A stretch of 22,694 nt of DNA from CAZOWL01 sp964583605 (GTDB lineage: Bacteria; Pseudomonadota; Gammaproteobacteria; Chromatiales; Chromatiaceae): assembly GCA_964583605.1 (NCBI GenBank), contig CAZOWL010000073.1, positions 1 to 22,694 on the forward strand. Direction: 5' to 3'. This document shows positions 14,185 through 22,099 of the stretch, one piece after another. The notes under the pieces were generated by a model. The model worked only from the letters and a program-made list of their open reading frames with translations, searched no databases and was not told where the DNA came from. Position 1 is the stretch's first letter, and each line of letters begins with the position of its first letter. Position numbers and translations under genes: made by a program.

Positions 14185-14666
14185 CGAGCAACGCTGAGGA
14201 CGCAGCTCTCCTGCAAGAGGCGGAGACACTCGACTGGAATGACCTGATCCCCCCCGAGTGGCGCCCCGAGCGGCTGCTCGCGGGTTATGACGTCGACAGG
14301 CTGAGCGACGATGACCCGCTTGCCCTCGACCTCATGGAGAGGCTCAGGGCACTCTGGGCCGGGGCACCAGTGGTCGCCGAGCTGGACGGCCGGCAGGTCA
14401 GGCTCCCGGGGTTCGTCGTGCCACTCGAGCTGGACGCGAGTGCAATCACCGAACTTCTGCTGGTGCCCTACTTTGGCGCCTGCATCCACGTCCCTCCGCC
14501 ACCGGCCAATCAGATCGTCCTGGTGACGACCCGTCCCAGCCGCCCATACGAAGGCGGCCTCTTCGACACCGTCTGGGTTGTCGGACGGATGCGTGTCGCG
14601 CGCTTCAGCGGCGAGCTGGCTGAAGCCGGCTATCGGATCGAGGACGCACTCGTGAGCCCGTACTAG
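14181..14666 (+). CDS. DUF3299 family protein, copy 2
   Basis: This 161-aa protein is identical to the one encoded at 7561-8046, including the LLVPYFGACIHVPPPP signature. The only nucleotide difference in the ORF is a synonymous-position change in the Pro codon before the final Tyr (8040 C, 14660 G). It starts at GTG overlapping the lipoprotein ORF stop. Two identical coding copies 6.6 kb apart imply recent duplication or ongoing conversion. Unlike copy 1, it is followed by the Uma2 region. Confidence 0.85.
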   Translation: MTSNAEDAALLQEAETLDWNDLIPPEWRPERLLAGYDVDRLSDDDPLALDLMERLRALWAGAPVVAELDGRQVRLPGFVVPLELDASAITELLLVPYFGACIHVPPPPANQIVLVTTRPSRPYEGGLFDTVWVVGRMRVARFSGELAEAGYRIEDALVSPY

Positions 14667-15026
14667 GTCGACACTCCTGGAACACGTCGAGCGCGCGCAG
14701 CACATGTCGCCCCGCTAGGCGATCGCGTCGCTTGAACGGAACGGCGCAGCCTATGATGGATTGGGAGCGGCTAACGATCATGGGACGAGGCGAGCCACCC
14801 CAGATGATGAAATGCCGCCTCGTCCCTGATCGTTCCCTCACCCCAACCCTCTCCCAGAGGGCGAGGGAGCGAAGGTGCTACGCGATTTTCATGGTAATGG
14901 ATGACCGCTGCGGTGTTGTTCCGGGCGGTCGCGTCCGCGGGGTGGTGTGCGTGGTAGGCGGCCGCCTTGCCTGGCAATATGCATGCGTGGAAGCCCCCCG
15001 CGCCCGAACCCGATTCGAGGTGACCG
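14667..15026. other. Gap before the Uma2 gene, holding dispersed repeat copy A
   Basis: This 360-base gap between the right repeat and the Uma2 gene contains dispersed repeat copy A (14771-14896). The rest shows no gene. GAGGTG at 15016-15021 just before the ATG at 15027 is the likely Uma2 ribosome binding site. Confidence 0.5.
14771..14896 (+). repeat. Dispersed hairpin repeat, copy A
   Basis: The first half forms a hairpin: GATCATGGGACGAGGCG (14776-14792) against CGCCTCGTCCCTGATC (14817-14832), with one unpaired base. The second half is a CCCTCACCCCAACCCTCTCCC / GAGGGCGAGGGAGCGA block with its own short dyad. Related copies are at 15951-16073, 19579-19723 (inverted) and from 22643. It has no coding capacity and is MITE/REP-like. 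Confidence 0.85.
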
Positions 15027-15575
15027 ATGGAAGCACTTCAGCTTAAGACCGTCCAAGACTTGCTCCTATCGTCCGACGAGCGGGTCGAGCTGATCGGTGG
15101 CGAAATCGTCCGGCGCCCGATGACGCGGGCGCGCCACGCTCGGGCCCAAAGCCAGGTCAACCGCCAACTGGGTACCTTCGACGATGGAGTGAGGCCGGGT
15201 GGCTGGTGGATCTTGACCGAGATCAGTGTCGCCTACGATCTGCACGAATGTCCCTGCCACGACATCGCTGGATGGCGCCGCGAGCGCCTGCCGCGCCTTC
15301 CGGACGGGCCGATCGGGCTGCCGCCAGATTGGGTCTGCGAGATTGTCTCGCCCGGCCATGAAAAGAAGGACACCCGGTCGATTCCGCTAGTGCTGCGCCG
15401 GCATCGGGTGCCCTACTATTGGGTCATTTGGCCCGAGGACCGGGCCCTCATCGCCTATGCGCTTGACGACGGAGACTGGCGCGTTATCGCGACGCTCAAG
15501 GGCGCGGACCGTGCACCGGCCCCGCCATTTGATGCCGTCGAGCTTGACTTGGGTGCCCTGCTCGGCGACGACTAG
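15027..15575 (+). CDS. Uma2 family (PD-(D/E)XK) nuclease-like protein
   Basis: The 182-aa product matches the Uma2 (DUF820) family of restriction-endonuclease-like proteins. It has VELIGGEIVRRP at residues ~17-28, HDIAGWRRERLP at ~78-89, and PDWVCEIVSPGHEKKD at ~104-119 followed by VPYYWVIWPEDRALIAYAL. Acidic residues in HDIAGW and EIVSP plus the following Lys pair fit a PD-(D/E)XK-type site. Uma2 genes are abundant in cyanobacteria and purple bacteria, and their role is unknown. The start at 15027 has GAGGTG just upstream. The gene sits between dispersed repeat copies A and B and is followed immediately by a degenerate ORF, so this is a repeat-bounded accessory unit. Confidence 0.88.
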   Translation: MEALQLKTVQDLLLSSDERVELIGGEIVRRPMTRARHARAQSQVNRQLGTFDDGVRPGGWWILTEISVAYDLHECPCHDIAGWRRERLPRLPDGPIGLPPDWVCEIVSPGHEKKDTRSIPLVLRRHRVPYYWVIWPEDRALIAYALDDGDWRVIATLKGADRAPAPPFDAVELDLGALLGDD

Positions 15576-15577
15576 CC

Positions 15578-15837
15578 TATCGGACCGGCGCCGACAGAAC
15601 TCGGTCGATTGCCGGGCATTGCGGGGGCAGTTGCATGACGGTGAGGCGACCAGCGTAACCCCACAAGGCCTCGAGAGACTTTCCAGGCTTGCGACGGCGT
15701 TCCGGCGGGTGGAGGCGTTACTTGGGAGATCTGACTCGTGCCACCTTTGACCCCTGCCACCTCTGTGCGCGCAGCTCCACCACGTGCGCCGGCAACGCGA
15801 CGAGGTCGACGCGCACCTGCGCGCACTCGAGGAGTGA
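15578..15837 (+). pseudogene. Degenerate ORF after Uma2, copy 2
   Basis: One frame reads ALRGQLHDGEA, then LERLSRLATAFRRVEALLG, hits an in-frame TGA at 15748-15750 and resumes in the same frame with QLHHVRRQRDEVDAHLRAL before TGA at 15835-15837. The helical, Arg/Glu/Leu-rich residues on both sides of the stop indicate a once-intact protein of ~85 residues. A shorter, frameshifted relative lies at 8073-8245. The family is not recognised. Confidence 0.6.
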
Positions 15838-16183
15838 GCTTGTCCGCGCGCAAGCCCTCCGGCGCACGCCCAGGCGTGCTGGCAATCCCAGCCTTCATGA
15901 ACAAGAATGGGTTTCGCGAGTGTTTGATGCGAGAAATCGGCCGCTCCCGCGATCATGGGCGAGCCGAGCCACCCCAGACCGTGAAATGTCGCCTCGCCCC
16001 TGATCGTTCTCTCACCCGCAACCGACTCCCAGAGGGCGAGGGAGCGAACGTGCTGCGCGGATTTCATTGTAAAGTGGGCTCCGTAATGCGCATCTGAGGC
16101 CTTCCACAGACGCTGCGCCGATCGCGCCCCCGGCTAGCGGCGGGGCCGATTCGGTATTCTGTACCGGCATTGAGGTTTGAGAC
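15838..16183. other. Gap before the Hsp70 gene, holding dispersed repeat copy B
   Basis: This 346-base gap includes dispersed repeat copy B (15951-16073). GAGG at 16172-16175 lies 8 nt before the Hsp70 ATG. No other gene was seen and no promoter could be assigned with confidence. Confidence 0.5.
15951..16073 (+). repeat. Dispersed hairpin repeat, copy B
   Basis: Same order as copy A: GATCATGGGCGAG, GAGCCACCCCAGA, GTCGCCTCGCCCCTGATCGTT, then the CCCAGAGGGCGAGGGAGCGA block and a closing ATTTCAT. It is in the same orientation as copy A, so the two are direct repeats flanking the Uma2 gene and the degenerate ORF. Confidence 0.85.
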
Positions 16184-18502
16184 ATGGCAAGAGCAATCGG
16201 TATTGATCTCGGTACGACCAACTCGGCTGTGGGGCTGAAACGGTTGGAGACGGACATCATCCCCAACGCCGAGGGCGAGCTGTTGACGCCATCGGTGGTC
16301 GGCTGCTCCCAACGCGGGGGGTGGTCGAAATCGGGGGCGATGATCGTGGGCAAGCACGCCCTGGAGTGGCGGGTCCAGGACCCAGAAAACTGCGTGGTCT
16401 CGGTCAAGCGTTTGATGGGGCGAAGCTTCGAGGACGAAGAGGTGCAACGCCTGTTGCAAGAGAGGCGCTACGCCTACAAGGTCAAGCCGCTGGCTGCCGG
16501 CTCCAAGCAGAGCCTGGCGGTGGTGCTCGACGGCGAGGAGTACCGACCGGAGCAGATCTCGGGGGAGATCCTCGCCAAGCTCAAACGGGACTGCGAAGCG
16601 CACCTCGGCGAGCCCGTCGAGTACGCGGTGGTCACAGTACCGGCCTATTTCAACGACAGGCAAAAGCGCGCCACCCGCATGGCGGCGGCTATCGCTGGGC
16701 TCAAGGTTCAACGCCTGCTGCCCGAGCCCACCGCGGCGGCGATCTCCTTCGGCGTGGGCGACCTGGGCGAAGGGGAATCGGAGACCGTCCTGGTGTTCGA
16801 CATGGGGGGCGGCACCTTTGACATCTCCGTCCTCACGATGACCGAGGGTCGCTTCATCGAGCAAGGCAAGGGCGGTGACATGTGGATGGGTGGCGACGAT
16901 ATCGACCACCTCCTTACCGACTACGTCTTGCGCCAGACGGAGGAGGAAAGCGAGATCGCGAACCTGCGGGAGCTGATCGAGCGGCTTCCCGCCGCGGAGA
17001 AGAACCGCTTTCTCGGTGACCTGCGAAGCGGCGTGGAGGCGGCCAAGATCCGTCTCAGCACAGAGCGCTCGGCGGTCATCGAGATCCTAGGGCTGCTCAA
17101 GGACGCCGACGGCGACATCCTCGACGTCGAGGTGGAGCTGACCCGCGAGCAGTTCGAGGCGCTGCTGGGGCCGTTCGCCGAGCGCGCCGCGGAGCTCACC
17201 CGAGCGGTGCTTGCATCGATTCAGTTCGAGCCGGATTTGATCGATCGGGTGGTGATGGTTGGGGGCTCGTCCTACATCCCGCTCATCGTGGACAAGATGA
17301 AAGGGCTGTTCGGCGAGGACAAGGTGCTGGTGCACAAGCGCCCGTTGCTCGCCATCGCCGAGGGGGCGGCCATCCTGGCGCATCGCCTTGCGGATACCTA
17401 CGAATGTCCAGGCTGCGGGCAGGAGGTGAGCCAGTCGGATCAGCGCTGCGCGGCCTGCGGCTTCGACCTGGTGCAGGATCTCGCGCGCAAGGGGGTCGTA
17501 GACATCGTGCATACGACCTCCCACGATTATTACCTGGAGCTGGAGGACGACAGCGACCACCTGCTGGTGGAGCGCAATATGCCCTTGCCGTTCAAGACCC
17601 AGGTCAGTTTCCGGCTGGTGCATCCGGAGCAGCGGCTCGCTCACCTGCGCTTCGTCAACCTCGTCAATGACGAGCGCGAGTCCATCGGCGACCTCTGGCT
17701 CAGCTTCGACCCTGGTGATGACCGCACGGAGAATGGCTCTACGGAGGAGGTAGGCGAGGTGGTGCTCGACTTCGAGATCGACGAGGACAATCTCATCACC
17801 GTGGGCGCGAGCCTGGCGGATCGACCCGAGGTGCGCGTGAGCCGCACCCTCTCCCGAGGCAATGCCGACGAGCGCCTCTTTCTGGAGCTCGAGAGCGCCA
17901 TTCAGCGGGTCAACGAAGAAGACCACGCCTATTTCACCAAGTACGATTTCCTCCTCCGCTCCAGTGAGATCGCCCGGGCCATCAATCAGGTGATCGACCA
18001 GGAAACGGGGGCCGAAGACCTCGAGGCCAGTCGCCGCGCCGAGCAGCAATTGGCTGTCGCGACCGAGCTGGTGGCGCGGGAAGAGAATCCCAGCTCCAAT
18101 CTGTTCTACCTGGAGGACCTGTTGGCGACCTATGGAGCGCTGCTGGAACAGGACAAGCGAGAGCGATTGAGCAAGCGGATCGAGAAATTCCGCGGCCTCA
18201 ACCGCACCGGCACGGTCGAGGAAATCCTGGACGCGCGCGACAAAGCACATGACGAGGCCAACAAGTATCCGGCCTTGGGGATCCTCATGCGCGTGGCCGA
18301 TGCCGCCGAGACCTTGGCGAAGACGGATCCCGCGAAGGCGCCACGCTATGACAAACATGCGCGCGACCTGCGTGATGCCCTGCTTAAGAATGATCTCGAG
18401 ACCTTCGTGCGTCAAAGCGAAGCAATCATGCCCGAGGTGAGCGCCATCCTCAGAGACAGGGACAAGGCGGAGCTGCGCATCTTCAAGGGGGTGCGTAAAT
18501 GA
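16184..18502 (+). CDS. Hsp70 (DnaK-like) protein with internal zinc ribbon
   Basis: The 772-aa product starts with a full Hsp70 nucleotide-binding domain: GIDLGTTNSAV at residues ~6-16, the VKRLMGRSF segment, VVTVPAYFNDRQKRATRMAA, VLVFDMGGGTFDIS, and VMVGGSSYIPLI near 355-366. After residue ~400 a zinc ribbon follows (Cys408, Cys411, Cys422, Cys425) in place of the usual hydrophobic linker. A divergent substrate-binding beta domain then runs to ~560 (LLVERNMPLPFKTQVSF, DFEIDEDNLITVGAS), and a long helical C-terminal region of ~200 residues replaces the normal lid. E. coli DnaK is 638 aa. Downstream genes encode zinc-ribbon/LysM, TPR, J-like and GrpE proteins, so this is the ATPase of a dedicated chaperone set, not the housekeeping DnaK. 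GAGG lies 8 nt before ATG. Confidence 0.93.
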   Translation: MARAIGIDLGTTNSAVGLKRLETDIIPNAEGELLTPSVVGCSQRGGWSKSGAMIVGKHALEWRVQDPENCVVSVKRLMGRSFEDEEVQRLLQERRYAYKVKPLAAGSKQSLAVVLDGEEYRPEQISGEILAKLKRDCEAHLGEPVEYAVVTVPAYFNDRQKRATRMAAAIAGLKVQRLLPEPTAAAISFGVGDLGEGESETVLVFDMGGGTFDISVLTMTEGRFIEQGKGGDMWMGGDDIDHLLTDYVLRQTEEESEIANLRELIERLPAAEKNRFLGDLRSGVEAAKIRLSTERSAVIEILGLLKDADGDILDVEVELTREQFEALLGPFAERAAELTRAVLASIQFEPDLIDRVVMVGGSSYIPLIVDKMKGLFGEDKVLVHKRPLLAIAEGAAILAHRLADTYECPGCGQEVSQSDQRCAACGFDLVQDLARKGVVDIVHTTSHDYYLELEDDSDHLLVERNMPLPFKTQVSFRLVHPEQRLAHLRFVNLVNDERESIGDLWLSFDPGDDRTENGSTEEVGEVVLDFEIDEDNLITVGASLADRPEVRVSRTLSRGNADERLFLELESAIQRVNEEDHAYFTKYDFLLRSSEIARAINQVIDQETGAEDLEASRRAEQQLAVATELVAREENPSSNLFYLEDLLATYGALLEQDKRERLSKRIEKFRGLNRTGTVEEILDARDKAHDEANKYPALGILMRVADAAETLAKTDPAKAPRYDKHARDLRDALLKNDLETFVRQSEAIMPEVSAILRDRDKAELRIFKGVRK

Positions 18503-18524
18503 GGGACCGGCAGCCGCCTGGCGT

Positions 18525-19520
18525 ATGATCGAGTGCCCGGTTTGCGGCAAGGGCGGAGTCGACGAACAGGCAACCCGGTGTCCCCAGTGTCACGCTGACC
18601 TGGAATGCTTTGCGCTTCTCGATGCCCTCCACGAGGGGGAGCCGGTGTCGTCGCCGGAGGCCCAGGATGTCCAGGATGTTCAGGACCAAGTCCGGGCCGG
18701 CGGCCCTGCGCGAGAGATGCGGGACGACGGCGGGGTCAGCCGAGGCGCGCGCTGGGGTAGGCCGCTGCTCGTCCCAGTCATGGGCCTGGTCCTGTCGATG
18801 CTCTTCGCGATGCTCGTCCTGCAAATGCTGGTCATCCGGCAGTTGCCCGCAGAACCGCCGGTCGTCCAGGCACGGGAGCCGGACTCTACGGCGGCCGCGC
18901 TCCAGGCCATGGTCGGCGGGATTGCGCAGCTCGCCGACCGTCTCGAGGCCCTCGAGGGACAGCTCAGCGACCTGCGCGCCAAGCAAGCCGAGACCTTGGA
19001 GCAGGCGAGCGCTGCCAGCCGGCGGGTCGCACAGGTCGCTGCGCTCGTCCAGGGGGGCCGGGACGAAGCGGTCCCGCCGCAGTCAACGGCGGCACAGTCG
19101 CCCACACCGGACGCGCCGGCCAGGGAGACCGCCCCCGGCCGCGACACGACGCCCGAGGTGGCGTTGCATCACCACCTGCGCCCTAGCGACACCCTGTGGT
19201 CGATCGCCAAGCGTTACTATGGGCACGGATGGCTCTATCCGGTGCTGATCGCACAAAACCCCGGCCTCGGCGTCTACCACGATGGCACCGGCACGCTGGG
19301 CCTCTTCGCGGACTCGGCACAAGCGCTCAATTTATATCGGCGAATCACCCCGCAGGGGGCAGAGGGCCGGTTTTTTCGCTACCAGGTGCAACCGGGCGAT
19401 GACTGGCGCGGGCTCGCCAGTCGTTTTCTCGGTCGGCCGGACCGTGCCCCGGAGCTGATGGCGCCCAATCCGGGCAGCGATTTGGCTCCGGGGAGCCGAA
19501 TCCTGATTCCTCTCGAATAG
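18525..19520 (+). CDS. Zinc ribbon - TM - coiled coil - LysM protein
   Basis: The 331-aa product begins with a zinc ribbon (Cys4, Cys7, Cys19, Cys22) in the presumed cytoplasmic part, then a hydrophobic segment at ~81-105 (PLLVPVMGLVLSMLFAMLVL) that should span the inner membrane. It is followed by a coiled-coil-like helix (~120-175) and a Pro/Thr-rich linker. Two LysM-type units close the protein: one at ~215-260 with RPSDTLWSIAKRYYG, the other at ~283-331 with VQPGDDWRGLASRFLG and ILIPLE at the end. LysM domains bind peptidoglycan-like glycans, so the protein could link the cell wall to the cytoplasmic chaperone. It starts 22 nt after the Hsp70 stop. No strong Shine-Dalgarno is present at the normal distance, consistent with translation following the upstream gene. 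The shared zinc ribbon with Hsp70 suggests physical coupling, which is inference. Confidence 0.87.
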   Translation: MIECPVCGKGGVDEQATRCPQCHADLECFALLDALHEGEPVSSPEAQDVQDVQDQVRAGGPAREMRDDGGVSRGARWGRPLLVPVMGLVLSMLFAMLVLQMLVIRQLPAEPPVVQAREPDSTAAALQAMVGGIAQLADRLEALEGQLSDLRAKQAETLEQASAASRRVAQVAALVQGGRDEAVPPQSTAAQSPTPDAPARETAPGRDTTPEVALHHHLRPSDTLWSIAKRYYGHGWLYPVLIAQNPGLGVYHDGTGTLGLFADSAQALNLYRRITPQGAEGRFFRYQVQPGDDWRGLASRFLGRPDRAPELMAPNPGSDLAPGSRILIPLE

Positions 19521-19578
19521 CGGCGAGCGCGCCCATCAGCAGCGGGTGCGGGTCGCCACCCCGACGGATGAATCTACT

Positions 19579-19723
19579 ACTATGAAATTCGGGCAGCACG
19601 TTCGCTCCCTCGCCCTCTGGGCCCCTCTGGGCCCCTCTGGGAGAGGGTTGAGGTGAGGGAACGATCAGGGGCGAGGCGACGTTTCGGTATTCGGGGTGGC
19701 TCGCCTCGCCCCATGATCGTTAG
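19579..19723 (-). repeat. Dispersed hairpin repeat, copy C (inverted)
   Basis: Reverse complement of copies A and B. It starts with TATGAAATTC, then GCAGCACGTTCGCTCCCTCGCC, and ends with the hairpin block closing in CCATGATCGTTAG. It carries an extra internal expansion: CGCCCTCTGG followed by two GCCCCTCTGG units (19611-19640). It separates the LysM gene from the TPR gene inside the chaperone cassette. Confidence 0.85.
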
Positions 19724-19754
19724 TTCAGGTGAAGAGTGACGGTATCTCGTTGAT

Positions 19755-21845
19755 ATGGCACAGTCCCGTAAGGTCAAAGGTCCTCCGCTCGAGCTGGCGC
19801 TGGAGCGGGGCGAGAAATTCTTCCAGAAAGGGAATTTCCCCCTGGCGAAGCGCGAATTCGAGGCCGCGCTTGCCTTCGGGGTGAGCGAGGCGCAGGCGCA
19901 GGCGATCGAGGGCAAGCTCGAGGTCTGCGCGCGGGAGGTCAGGGTCTGGGAGGGGCGCGAAGCGGTCAAGCGCGCGAGAAAGCTCGAGAAGAAGGGCCAG
20001 TGTCGGGCGGCTCTGGAGCAGTTCGAGAAGGCCCTGGCGATCGAGCACCAAGGCTGGATCGAGGAACGGATCGCAGCGCTGCGGCTCGCCCTCAACCAGG
20101 CCGAGGCGCGCAACCTGCTCGAAGCGGTCGCGGAGAATGAACATCCGCAGGTGCGCCTCGAGGCCTGCGACAAGGCACTGACCGCGGGTGCCGACCCGAC
20201 CGTCGCGGAACAACGGGCCAACTGCCTGGTCGAGCTCCAGCGTTTCGACGAGGCCATTGCCCAGTATGCGACGGCGCCGCCATCATCGGATCTCTCCCGC
20301 TATCGCCACGGCTATGCCTGTGCCGCGGTCGGCCGTTACTTGGATGCGCTCGCGTCCTGGCAGGGGATCGAGGCCGCGCCAGAGGGGCTGGCGGGGCAAG
20401 TGGAGCAGCTGCTCCCCTTCGCCTGTCGTGAGGCGGATCGCTCGATCTCTTGTCGGATCAATACCGATGGCTACGGCGTCATCATCGGGCTGGCGCGGCG
20501 CATCGACCCGGCAGAGAAGAGCCCCAGGCTCGAGGCGTGGGAGGCGCACGCTACCTGCCGCCAGATCGAGGCGCTGTGGCAGCGGGAGCTCTTTGACGAG
20601 ATGTTGCCTTTGCTGCCTTCGCTGGGACAACCACCGGAGCGGGCCGCGCTTGCGATTCATGCCAAGGTTAGCTTCAAGCGAGCCGAGCGTGATCCGGCGC
20701 ATGTGGAATCCGCCATCGGACTTTGGCTAACTTCGGTGTACGATGATGGCCTGCTCGATGCGCTGGCCGTCCATCGTGTCGCGCCGGCACCCCTTGACCG
20801 GCAAGCCATGCGCGACCGTCTGGTGGAGCGGCTGGGCGCCCTTGTGAAAGACCATGCCAAGGAAGGGCGGCTTTCCTCCCGCGTCCAGGGCATCTGGCGG
20901 ATGGAGGAGCGCATTATCCGGCAGCTCTCGCAGCTCCCCGTGCACGGAGTGCCACCGGCCGGCTATCCTTGCACCCCCGGCTTTGCAATCCGCCATGGAC
21001 TGGCGGAGCAGATCTTTGCGTTTCTGGATGCTCAGCCCAGTCCGCCGCCCCCCGGCCCAACAACCGATTCGGGCATCGACCTGCACGAGCTGCGCGCCTA
21101 CTTCGGCCCGACGGGACAGGCCATGATATGCATGGAAGCGGGGGAGGAAGAGCGCGCCTTGGCGACGCTCCCGCGGGAGACCGACACTGATCTGGTGCGC
21201 TACTGCCGGGAGCGCATCGCGCTGGCTTGCGGTATCGCCAAGGCCCGCCGCGGAGAATCGCAGATCAAGCGTCACTTTCTTGATGCCCTGCCGCTGCTCC
21301 AGGCCGAGCCCAAGCGGGTACAGGAGATCCTGGATCTGGCCTACGCGGACAAACCTTCTGCCTTCTTCGAGGGGCTGGCCGACGCCCTGGAGGCCCTATG
21401 CGATCGCATCGACCACCCCGGCCTCCCTCAGGCCACGGCGCACGTCATGGGCATCAAGGCTGTCGCCATGCTGAATCGGGGAGCGAATCCCGCAGTCGTC
21501 AAGAAGCTGTTGGAGCGGGCGCTGCAAATCTTCCCCGAATCCGAGCTTGCCGGATCGACTTTGGATGCCCTCGAGGAGCGGCGGATCAGCGACGACATCG
21601 AAAAGGCATTCAAGCGTCAGAATCCCGTGCGCGCAGCGCGATTGGTGCGGACCTCTAACGATACCCACAATCGCGACTATTTCTACCAGACCATCGAGCT
21701 GTGGTATCAACAAGCGCTGGCGATGAAGCCCCCGATGAAGGCGGCGCTCCTGGCTGAACTCCACGAAAGCTGTAATATCGTGGATGAAGGCCATCCTCTG
21801 GCAAACAAGATCGCGGATGCGATCACTGAGCTTCAGAACCCATGA
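19755..21845 (+). CDS. Large TPR-repeat protein of the chaperone cassette
   Basis: The 696-aa product is helical and soluble-looking, with no signal peptide or membrane segment. TPR-like units are visible at residues ~14-42 (ERGEKFFQKGNFPLAKREFEAAL), ~72-100 (KRARKLEKKGQCRAALEQFEKAL), ~150-175 (EQRANCLVELQRFDEAIAQY) and ~185-200 (YACAAVGRYLDALASW). The region from ~225 to 696 is probably degenerate helical repeats with no recognised catalytic motif. It would serve as a client- or partner-binding scaffold. No convincing ribosome binding site precedes the ATG. Its TGA overlaps the ATG of the J-like gene (ATGA), so the two are translationally coupled. Repeat copy C lies upstream, so it may have its own promoter or depend on read-through from the LysM gene. 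Confidence 0.82.
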   Translation: MAQSRKVKGPPLELALERGEKFFQKGNFPLAKREFEAALAFGVSEAQAQAIEGKLEVCAREVRVWEGREAVKRARKLEKKGQCRAALEQFEKALAIEHQGWIEERIAALRLALNQAEARNLLEAVAENEHPQVRLEACDKALTAGADPTVAEQRANCLVELQRFDEAIAQYATAPPSSDLSRYRHGYACAAVGRYLDALASWQGIEAAPEGLAGQVEQLLPFACREADRSISCRINTDGYGVIIGLARRIDPAEKSPRLEAWEAHATCRQIEALWQRELFDEMLPLLPSLGQPPERAALAIHAKVSFKRAERDPAHVESAIGLWLTSVYDDGLLDALAVHRVAPAPLDRQAMRDRLVERLGALVKDHAKEGRLSSRVQGIWRMEERIIRQLSQLPVHGVPPAGYPCTPGFAIRHGLAEQIFAFLDAQPSPPPPGPTTDSGIDLHELRAYFGPTGQAMICMEAGEEERALATLPRETDTDLVRYCRERIALACGIAKARRGESQIKRHFLDALPLLQAEPKRVQEILDLAYADKPSAFFEGLADALEALCDRIDHPGLPQATAHVMGIKAVAMLNRGANPAVVKKLLERALQIFPESELAGSTLDALEERRISDDIEKAFKRQNPVRAARLVRTSNDTHNRDYFYQTIELWYQQALAMKPPMKAALLAELHESCNIVDEGHPLANKIADAITELQNP

Positions 21846-22099
21846 CGAACCCCTTCGCCATCCTATCTCTCGGCCCCGCGGCCACCAAGCGCGAAATCTT
21901 GGCGGCGGTCGCCACGGCATTACGCGCCGGGCGCTTCGATGCGCGCGTCATCGCCGAGGCGCAAAAGATCCTCTTCGATCCTTTCGCGCGCACCGTTGCC
22001 GAATTCGAGCATAGCCTTGACGCGTGCGGCCCCTCGCAGAACCAAGCGTCCGAGCTGATCGGAGAGAACGATCAGCCGCGACTTGAACGGCTCCGTTGA
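21842..22099 (+). CDS. Small J-domain-like protein lacking HPD
   Basis: The 85-aa product begins NPFAILSLGPAATKREILAAV, like helix I-II of J domains, and continues with IAEAQKILFDPFARTVAEF, matching helix III and the DP-R motif at its end. The HPD tripeptide that activates Hsp70 ATPase is absent; the loop reads GRFDARV. It is thus a J-like protein, probably a docking partner or an antagonist rather than a classical stimulator. Its ATG overlaps the TPR gene's TGA, and its own TGA is directly followed by the GrpE-like GTG, so all three are tightly coupled. The remaining tail of ~28 residues is polar and featureless. Confidence 0.75.
   Translation: MTNPFAILSLGPAATKREILAAVATALRAGRFDARVIAEAQKILFDPFARTVAEFEHSLDACGPSQNQASELIGENDQPRLERLR

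Larger units (their letters stand above)
13965..14666 (+). repeat. 702-bp direct repeat, right copy
   Basis: Near-identical to 7345-8046 (four mismatches by eye). Three of the mismatches fall in the first 63 bp and one at the last Tyr codon region, leaving 632 identical bases in the middle. The distal boundary again coincides with the TAG of the DUF3299 gene. Together the two copies delimit 8047-13964. Confidence 0.97.

Noticed and set aside
7345..14666. Composite transposon flanked by IS copies
   Set aside because: The 702-bp repeats contain no transposase and no terminal inverted repeats. They consist of ordinary genes and gene ends.
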